The notes beneath the pieces were generated by a model. The model did not search any database, was not told the origin of the DNA, and saw only the letters and a list, made by a program, of their open reading frames with translations. DNA of 21,793 nucleotides, from contig NYYH01000035.1 in the NCBI GenBank assembly GCA_002686705.1, positions 1 through 21,793 of the forward strand. Reading direction: 5' to 3'. Position 1 is the stretch's first letter, and every line of letters starts with the position of its first letter. Below, piece after piece: positions 16,548-21,793 of this stretch. The stretch is from Bacteroidota bacterium. GTDB lineage: Bacteria > Bacteroidota > Bacteroidia > Bacteroidales > F082. The translations under genes and the position numbers were made by a program.

Positions 16548-18092
16548 ATGGATGATACAATTATTTTAATTATTACAGGAGCACTGTCGTTAGTTGTTGG
16601 TTTCGTTATTACCAGTGTTATATTGAAAAAATCAGTGCTTAAGAAAAGCAATTTAATTCTGAGTGAAGCAAGAGATAAAGCAGAAGTTCTTAAGAAGGAA
16701 AAAATATTGCAAGCCAAAGAAAAGTTCTTTCAACTCAAAAGCGAGCATGAGAAGGTAATCGTTGAAAAGAATAATCTTATTCATAAAAATGAAAATAAGA
16801 TAAGGCAACGGGAATCAATACTTTCGAAGAAAATTGAAGATGCTCAACGACAACAGAAAAATCTTGATGTTCTTAAATCAAACCTTGACAACCAGCTAGT
16901 AATACTGGAACAAAAGCAAGATGAGGTTGATAGAATGCATAAGGATCAGGTTAAGCAACTTGAAACTATAAGTGGGTATTCTGCAGAACAGGCGAAGGGG
17001 CAACTTATTGAGTCTCTCAAAGGTGAGGCGGCATCTGAAGCAATGGTTCTTATTCGCGAAATTAGCGATGAAGCAAGATTAACGGCTAATCGTGAAGCAA
17101 AGAAAATAGTTATCGAAACCATACAGCGTACGGCCGCCGAGCATGCGATTGAGAATACTGTTACAGTATTCAATATAGAAAGCGATGAAATAAAAGGTCG
17201 TATAATTGGACGAGAAGGCAGAAACATTAGGGCGCTTGAGGCAATGACCGGGATTGAGATAATTATTGATGACAGTCCGGATGCAATACTACTCTCTGGC
17301 TTTGATCCAATACGTCGTGAAATTGCAAGACTATCCCTACAAAAACTTGTTACCGATGGTAGAATTCACCCTGCACGTATTGAGGAAATTGTTGCTAAAA
17401 CACGTAAAGAGGTTGAGCAAGAGATACTTGAAGTAGGAAAAAGAACTGTAATAGACCTAGGCATTCATAATATGCACAACGAATTAATAAAGCTTGTAGG
17501 TCGCATGAAATACCGATCATCTTATGGGCAAAATCTGTTAGCCCACTCCAAAGAAGTTGCAAACCTTAGTGCTACAATGGCATCAGAACTTGGTCTAAAT
17601 CCAAAAAAAGCAAAGCGCGCCGGATTATTGCATGATATTGGTAAAATAGCCGAAAATGAAGCTGAATTACCTCATGCTATTTTGGGAATGAAGCTTGCGG
17701 AGAAGTTTAAAGAGAAACCTGACGTATGTAATGCAATTGGTGCCCACCACGATGAAATTGAAATGGACAACTTAATCTCACCAATTGTGCAGGTATGTGA
17801 TGCAATTTCTGGTGCCCGACCTGGTGCTCGTCGTGAAGTGGTAGAAGCCTACATACAACGTCTTAAAAAGCTGGAAGGACTTGCTCTAACTTATCCAGGT
17901 GTTGTAAAAACCTATGCTATTCAGGCAGGTCGCGAACTGAGAGTGATTGTTGGAGCAGAACAGGTAAGTGACGAAGATGCCGATAAAATTTCATATGAAT
18001 TGTCTAGGAAGATACAAGAGGAAATGACTTATCCTGGACAAATAAAGATAACAGTAATTCGCGAGACAAGAGCTATCAATTATGCCAAATAG
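16548..18092 (+). CDS. rny: Ribonuclease Y
   Basis: Membrane-anchored endoribonuclease that starts mRNA decay, 514 residues, the usual length. An N-terminal membrane segment (about 4-24) is followed by a long charged coiled coil (about 28-195). Next comes a KH RNA-binding domain with [20 protein letters not shown], then the HD domain with the metal site LLHDIGKI, an upstream conserved His (LLAHSKEVA) and GAHHDE. The C-terminus ends in the family's [15 protein letters not shown]. It begins 36 bases after the 6S-like RNA terminator with no visible promoter between, so its promoter may overlap the RNA gene or it may depend on readthrough. Confidence 0.97.
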   Translation: MDDTIILIITGALSLVVGFVITSVILKKSVLKKSNLILSEARDKAEVLKKEKILQAKEKFFQLKSEHEKVIVEKNNLIHKNENKIRQRESILSKKIEDAQRQQKNLDVLKSNLDNQLVILEQKQDEVDRMHKDQVKQLETISGYSAEQAKGQLIESLKGEAASEAMVLIREISDEARLTANREAKKIVIETIQRTAAEHAIENTVTVFNIESDEIKGRIIGREGRNIRALEAMTGIEIIIDDSPDAILLSGFDPIRREIARLSLQKLVTDGRIHPARIEEIVAKTRKEVEQEILEVGKRTVIDLGIHNMHNELIKLVGRMKYRSSYGQNLLAHSKEVANLSATMASELGLNPKKAKRAGLLHDIGKIAENEAELPHAILGMKLAEKFKEKPDVCNAIGAHHDEIEMDNLISPIVQVCDAISGARPGARREVVEAYIQRLKKLEGLALTYPGVVKTYAIQAGRELRVIVGAEQVSDEDADKISYELSRKIQEEMTYPGQIKITVIRETRAINYAK

Positions 18093-18123
18093 GTTTCTTG
18101 ATATTAAAATCTAATTAACAATT

Positions 18124-18618
18124 ATGAAACGTATAGCATTATTTCTATTTGTATCGATTTTTGCTTTTAGTATACAAGCTCAGCACGTTTTTAATGCAGG
18201 AAGCGTAAAATTCAATACTGGAGTTGGAGTTCCTCAAATTAATGGTTTTATACCTACTGTGAATATAAGTGGGGAAGTAGGAGTGATTCCAACTGGAGAA
18301 GTTGGGTTGGTATCTTTTGGTGGGTTGGCTGAGTTCCACCTTGCCGATGACGGAAAAACCTTTCCGCGTTTTTATGTGGGACCCAGAGCAGCCTGGCATG
18401 TTCACGCCTTTAATAGTACCGTGTTTGATGTATATGCTGGCGCTGGTTTTGGTATTGTTTTAAATGGAGAGGGTAAATTTAATAATAGCAGTATTAATAC
18501 TCAGGCCGATATCTTTGTTGGTGGAAGATGGATGTATTCGCCTAGTACAGGGCTATTTGTAGAGCTTGGGTTTACAGGACTGAGTAATGCTAGGTTTGGT
18601 TTTACTTTTGGATTTTAA
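18124..18618 (+). CDS. Small outer-membrane beta-barrel-like protein
   Basis: A 164-residue protein with a clear signal peptide (hydrophobic IALFLFVSIFAFS, cleavage after IQAQ). The mature part is rich in Gly and aromatics, with alternating strands such as VGLVSFGGLAEFHL and VYAGAGFGIVL. It ends in FGFTFGF, the terminal-Phe pattern of outer-membrane barrel proteins. It is probably an eight-strand OmpX/OmpA-like barrel of unknown function. It lies 31 bases downstream of rny and may be read with it. Confidence 0.78.
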   Translation: MKRIALFLFVSIFAFSIQAQHVFNAGSVKFNTGVGVPQINGFIPTVNISGEVGVIPTGEVGLVSFGGLAEFHLADDGKTFPRFYVGPRAAWHVHAFNSTVFDVYAGAGFGIVLNGEGKFNNSSINTQADIFVGGRWMYSPSTGLFVELGFTGLSNARFGFTFGF

Positions 18619-18682
18619 CAACAACTGTACTTACCGATTTACCCAATCAATACACAAATCAAAAGTTTTAATAATAATAGGT

Positions 18683-19225
18683 TTAATTGATTGATTCTTG
18701 ATCTTCTTTATTTTTCATTTCAAACTCTCTGATCAATTCTTCAGGAGATTTTCCTAGATTATTTAGCGAAACAACAGCATCATCAGCGAAATCACTTTCC
18801 GGAAAACGGTCCAAAAACTCCAGATAACATTTCTTTGCATTTGGGTAATCATTAAGTTGATCTTCATATACAAATCCTACTAAAAACAAAACTGTTGACA
18901 TATTTCTGTAATCAGGATAATTTGAAATTATCCTATTAAATATTCCAATTGTGACATTTGGATTCCCGACATTCATATTAATATCGGCAGCCTTAAATAG
19001 AAACTCGGGAGCCAATGAATCATCAGGGTGTTGGTCGGCATAAACAACATACATATCAGCTAGTTGCTGTGCTTTAACTAAATCAGGTGCAGTTATATTA
19101 GAGCTAAAAAGCTCGGTTTCAACTTTATTTATATCACTGATTTTTACAGTATTATTTTTCTCGCCACTATTGCAAGCGCATAGAATTACTGATGTGATAA
19201 TTAAAGATATTGCAATTTTAAACAT
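18683..19225 (-). CDS. TPR lipoprotein
   Basis: A 180-residue lipoprotein: signal IAISLIITSVIL, lipobox LCAC with the modified residue probably Cys18, then NSGEKNN. The mature protein contains about three tetratricopeptide-like helical pairs (ADMYVVYADQHPDDSLAPEF, IGIFNRIISNYPDY and AKKCYLEFLDRFPES). This resembles the TPR part of CpoB/YbgF or BamD-like envelope proteins, but it lacks their other domains. It follows def by 31 bases and is the last gene of the ruvX-def run. Specific role unknown. Confidence 0.85.
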   Translation of the reverse strand: MFKIAISLIITSVILCACNSGEKNNTVKISDINKVETELFSSNITAPDLVKAQQLADMYVVYADQHPDDSLAPEFLFKAADINMNVGNPNVTIGIFNRIISNYPDYRNMSTVLFLVGFVYEDQLNDYPNAKKCYLEFLDRFPESDFADDAVVSLNNLGKSPEELIREFEMKNKEDQESIN

Positions 19226-19256
19226 AGTTGTAAGCTTTATTATTTGGTTTCTACTA

Positions 19257-19829
19257 TTATTTTCTACTTTTCTTTCTTGGTAATATCATTTTATAAGCTA
19301 CATCAACATTTCCGGTACTGATATCGCGTAATTTACCTTTGAGCAATAATTTCTTGAAATTTGGTAAACGTTCAATAAATAACTTACCCTCATTATGGTC
19401 GTACTCATGCTGTATAACACGAGATAACAAACCTTCAAATCTTACATTTTCATGAAAATTAAATTCCTCATCATAATAAGATAAGTAAATAACCGATTTC
19501 CTTTTTACCTTTTCATTTATACCAGGAATACTAAGGCACCCTTCCTCAAAATCAACCTCTTCACCTTCATCATTGGTGATACGGGCGTTAATAAATACTT
19601 TTTTAAAATCCTTGAGCTCAGGATAATCATCGCTATAAGGTGTTGGGTCAATAACAAATAATCTAATTGCCCTGTTAATTTGTTGTGCTGCAAGGCCTAT
19701 ACCCTTTGAAAAATACATAGTTTCAAACATGTTTTCAATTAAGGTGTCTAGATTCTCATAGTCCTTGGTTATATCCTCACCTACTTTTTTAAGTGTTTGA
19801 TGGCCATATGCTGTTATAGGTAGTATCAT
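19257..19829 (-). CDS. def: Peptide deformylase
   Basis: Removes the formyl group from the N-terminal Met of new proteins. The 190-residue length is normal, and all three metal-site motifs are present: GIGLAAQQ (43-50; the usual Pro is Gln, which the motif GxGxAAxQ allows), EGCLS (96-100) with the metal-binding Cys98, and QHEYDH (140-145) with two metal His and the catalytic Glu. It lies 18 bases after ruvX and is followed by the TPR lipoprotein, a common Bacteroidota order. Confidence 0.97.
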   Translation of the reverse strand: MILPITAYGHQTLKKVGEDITKDYENLDTLIENMFETMYFSKGIGLAAQQINRAIRLFVIDPTPYSDDYPELKDFKKVFINARITNDEGEEVDFEEGCLSIPGINEKVKRKSVIYLSYYDEEFNFHENVRFEGLLSRVIQHEYDHNEGKLFIERLPNFKKLLLKGKLRDISTGNVDVAYKMILPRKKSRK

Positions 19830-19847
19830 TTAACTTTTTTCTGGTAA

Positions 19848-20261
19848 TTAGCTTATCGAATTCATGTACGATTGAAGTATTAAAGTGGCACTTATAGTAT
19901 TTACGAGTGACTTGTCTTGCCGTTTGCTTTTACTTAATCCACTAATGAGCATTGTGTCGTGTGCCATTTTTGAAGTAAATCGTTCATCAAATCTTACTAT
20001 AGGGATATGTGGATATTTTTTTGTTAGTTGTTTTACAAAAGGCTCAATGTATTTTATGGATTCGGAAGGTCTATTCATAAGGTCTTTAGGCTCACCCACT
20101 ACTATGCTTTCAACCTCTTCATTTGTTAAATAATCATCGAGGAAATTCCAAATATCCTTAACATGAACAGTGGTAAGACCTGTAGAGATGAGTTGCATTT
20201 CATCTGTTGCTGCCAAACCAATTCTTTTCTGTCCATAATCTATCGCTAAGATCCTTCCCAT
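19848..20261 (-). CDS. ruvX: Putative Holliday junction resolvase RuvX/YqgF
   Basis: A 137-residue RNase-H-fold protein, annotated as a pre-16S rRNA nuclease or Holliday junction resolvase. The first active-site Asp lies in ILAIDYGQKRIGLAATD, the second acidic site in IVVGEPKD, and the third in RFDERFTSKMA. The C-terminal helix DKSLVNTISATLILQSYM carries the last Asp/Ser region. It is the first gene of the ruvX-def-lipoprotein run and diverges from dapD. Confidence 0.95.
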   Translation of the reverse strand: MGRILAIDYGQKRIGLAATDEMQLISTGLTTVHVKDIWNFLDDYLTNEEVESIVVGEPKDLMNRPSESIKYIEPFVKQLTKKYPHIPIVRFDERFTSKMAHDTMLISGLSKSKRQDKSLVNTISATLILQSYMNSIS

Positions 20262-20305
20262 TTACTAATTAGTTTCTATTCTTTGATTACAAAAGTTTAA
20301 GGCGG

Positions 20306-20313
20306 CAAAATTA
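20306..20313 (-). promoter_or_regulatory. Candidate -7 element of ruvX operon
   Basis: TAATTTTG on the minus strand is a full match to TAnnTTTG, 44 bases before the ruvX ATG. It is only 11 bases from the candidate dapD element on the other strand. The -33 region is weak. Confidence 0.38.
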
Positions 20314-20324
20314 GCATTTTTTTA

Positions 20325-20332
20325 TACTTTTA
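20325..20332 (+). promoter_or_regulatory. Candidate -7 element of dapD
   Basis: TACTTTTA fits TAnnTTTG at five of the six fixed positions and lies 18 bases before the dapD ATG. No clear -33 TTTG. Confidence 0.28.
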
Positions 20333-20350
20333 TCGTAAATTTTAATTTCA

Positions 20351-21166
20351 ATGAGAAACCTTACAGAAATTATAGAATCTAGTTGGAAAGATAGGAGTAA
20401 GCTTGCTAATCCCGAAGTAATTGAAGCTGTGGAAGAAGTGATTGAATTGTTGGATAAGGGCAAGTTAAGGGTCGCTCAACAGCTTGATGGAAGCTGGAAA
20501 ACTAATGATTGGGTAAAAAAAGCTATAATATTATACTTTATAATTCGTAAAATGGAAACCTCGGAAATTGGAATGTTTGAATTTCACGATAAGATTCCAT
20601 TGAAGCACAATTATAGTGATCTTGATGTACGGGTTGTTCCACACGCCGTCGCTCGTTACGGATCATATCTTTCACCAGGTGTAATATTAATGCCTTCTTA
20701 TGTAAATATTGGTGCTTATGTTGATAGAGGAACTATGGTTGATACATGGGCTACCGTAGGATCATGTGCTCAAATTGGAAGAAATGTTCATTTGAGTGGT
20801 GGAGTTGGTATTGGAGGCGTACTAGAACCGATTCAGGCATCTCCTGTTATAATTGAAGATAATTGTTTTATAGGATCACGATCTATTATTGTTGAAGGTG
20901 TTCATATTAGTGAAGAAGCAGTACTTGGCGCGAACGTTACAATAACCAAATCAACCAGAATAATTGATGTAAGTAAAACTAAACCTATAGAGTATAAGGG
21001 GATAGTGCCACCAAGATCAGTGGTTATACCCGGCAGTTTTGCAAAAAAATTTCCAGCTGGTGAATATCAGGTTCCATGTGCTTTAATAATTGGAACCAGG
21101 AAAGAAACAACTAATAAAAAGACTTCACTTAATGATGCATTAAGGGATTTTAATGTTTCTGTTTAA
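20351..21166 (+). CDS. dapD: Tetrahydrodipicolinate N-succinyltransferase
   Basis: Transfers succinyl from succinyl-CoA to tetrahydrodipicolinate in the diaminopimelate/lysine pathway, feeding peptidoglycan and lysine. The 271-residue length is typical. An N-terminal helical domain (1-100) is followed by a left-handed beta-helix of hexapeptide repeats (about 105-215), with YVNIGAYVDRGTMVDTWATV and GGVGIGGVLEPIQASP as family signatures. The basic, Pro-rich loop VPPRSVVIPGS precedes the C-terminal strand part. It is a single gene with its own short leader, divergent from ruvX and convergent with the helicase gene 12 bases away. Confidence 0.97.
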   Translation: MRNLTEIIESSWKDRSKLANPEVIEAVEEVIELLDKGKLRVAQQLDGSWKTNDWVKKAIILYFIIRKMETSEIGMFEFHDKIPLKHNYSDLDVRVVPHAVARYGSYLSPGVILMPSYVNIGAYVDRGTMVDTWATVGSCAQIGRNVHLSGGVGIGGVLEPIQASPVIIEDNCFIGSRSIIVEGVHISEEAVLGANVTITKSTRIIDVSKTKPIEYKGIVPPRSVVIPGSFAKKFPAGEYQVPCALIIGTRKETTNKKTSLNDALRDFNVSV

Positions 21167-21178
21167 AACATCTAAGAT

Positions 21179-21793
21179 TTAATATTTTCTTCCGCCTTTT
21201 TTCCTTCCTTTATCTTTCCTCTTTTTAAAGTTTGATTTACGGTTGAAGTTGCCCGATGATCTGTTGTCTTGCTTTGACTGTTTTGGATTTGCCAATTCCG
21301 CAACTAATGAAACATCATTAAAATTGGCATTATGAAGCGAACTAAGTATTTTCTTCTCGAAGGCAGTATCTACTTCAAAAAATGAAAAGTTTTTCATGAT
21401 CTCAATTCTGCCGATATCAATATTTCTCTCCTTCGTTTGTTCATTTATTAGGCCAATAAGCGATGTAGGATTAAGGCCATTAGTACTTCCTGCATTTATA
21501 AATAGCCTTGAGAATCCTGCTTCTGCCTGATTCTCATTTCTGCTTCTTCTATCTTTTTTTTGTCTTGAACTCCTGTCGCCTCTAGAACCCCTATCACCTC
21601 TCGAATCACGTGATTCACGAGAATCATGAACTTTGTTCAAATCTTTTGCACCTTTATAATATGAAAGGAATCTGTTAAATTCAACAGAAACAAACTTTTT
21701 GATAAGATCTTCTCTGTTAAGCCACTCAAGTTTCTTATAAATTATATCAAGAAAAGGATCTATCTGAGATTCGTCAATTTCAACTTTCTCTAC
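21179..21793 (-). CDS. DEAD-box RNA helicase, C-terminal part (5' end outside window)
   Basis: The frame stays open to the right edge; the TTG at 21640 is an internal Leu codon, so 205 C-terminal residues are seen. They include a helical segment (FLDIIYKKLEWLNREDLI) and a Ser-Arg-Asp-Gly-rich linker (residues about 55-80 of the visible part). A DbpA-type RNA-binding domain follows (FSRLFINAGSTNGLNPTSLI then IGRIEIMKNFSFFEV), and a basic tail (KRKDKGRKKGGRKY) ends the protein. This layout is that of CsdA/DeaD-like helicases of Bacteroidota, which act in ribosome assembly and cold-shock RNA remodelling. The DEAD motifs lie outside the window, so the helicase identity rests on the C-terminal domain. 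Confidence 0.87.
   Translation of the reverse strand, partial: VEKVEIDESQIDPFLDIIYKKLEWLNREDLIKKFVSVEFNRFLSYYKGAKDLNKVHDSRESRDSRGDRGSRGDRSSRQKKDRRSRNENQAEAGFSRLFINAGSTNGLNPTSLIGLINEQTKERNIDIGRIEIMKNFSFFEVDTAFEKKILSSLHNANFNDVSLVAELANPKQSKQDNRSSGNFNRKSNFKKRKDKGRKKGGRKY

Noticed and set aside
18619..18682. Possible terminator between the convergent barrel and TPR lipoprotein genes
   Set aside because: AATCAAT and ATTGATT are complementary but too far apart, with an unpaired AT-rich middle, so I could not support a hairpin.
21604..21615. Perfect 12-base palindrome AATCACGTGATT
   Set aside because: It lies inside the Ser-Arg-Asp repeat codons of the helicase linker, where repetitive codons easily create palindromes.

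Overview
The window is about 21.8 kb of gene-dense, AT-rich chromosome. The organism is most likely a member of Bacteroidota, probably near Bacteroidales. The gene families and their order fit this phylum: a DUF2851 protein, a coiled-coil gene plus zapA followed by a 6S-like RNA and rny, a ruvX-def-TPR lipoprotein run, and a Bacteroidales-style Fur. Several genes also carry the Bacteroidota promoter form (TTTG, a gap of about 19-21, then TAnnTTTG), and there is little use of Shine-Dalgarno sequences. I see no tRNA, rRNA, insertion sequence, prophage, CRISPR array or defence island. No stretch over 300 bases lacks a gene.

Layout, left to right. (1) 2-4472, plus strand: a sixA-like histidine phosphatase cut by the left edge overlaps polyphosphate kinase ppk1 by 4 bases, and a large secreted TPR protein follows 2 bases later. 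(2) 4525-8737, minus strand: purA, a Fur-family regulator with its own terminator, and a long RelA/SpoT homologue whose hydrolase motifs look intact but whose synthetase motifs look decayed. (3) 8923-11919, minus: a BadF-family sugar kinase overlapping a DgkA-type lipid kinase, then a MATE transporter and TatA. (4) 12023-15562, minus: two unrecognised lipoproteins, a K+ channel gene split into pore and RCK reading frames, and a DUF2851 protein. (5) 15678-18618, plus: a small coiled-coil protein, ZapA, a structured RNA that looks like 6S RNA, RNase Y, and a small outer-membrane-barrel-like protein. (6) 18683-20261, minus: ruvX, def and a TPR lipoprotein. dapD (plus) diverges from ruvX, and a DEAD-box helicase tail (minus) is cut by the right edge.

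The content is mostly housekeeping: nucleotide and lysine/diaminopimelate synthesis, stringent response, polyphosphate, RNA decay and division. Three items deserve a second look. The first is the channel gene at 13162-14180, where pore and RCK frames are joined by a perfect T TTT TTT slippery heptamer; a -1 slip gives a canonical 339-residue channel, so this is either programmed frameshifting, a mutation or a base-call error. The second is the 6S-like RNA at about 16311-16512, between zapA and rny. The third is the RelA/SpoT homologue that by motif should only hydrolyse (p)ppGpp. I did not find a clearly new multi-gene system.
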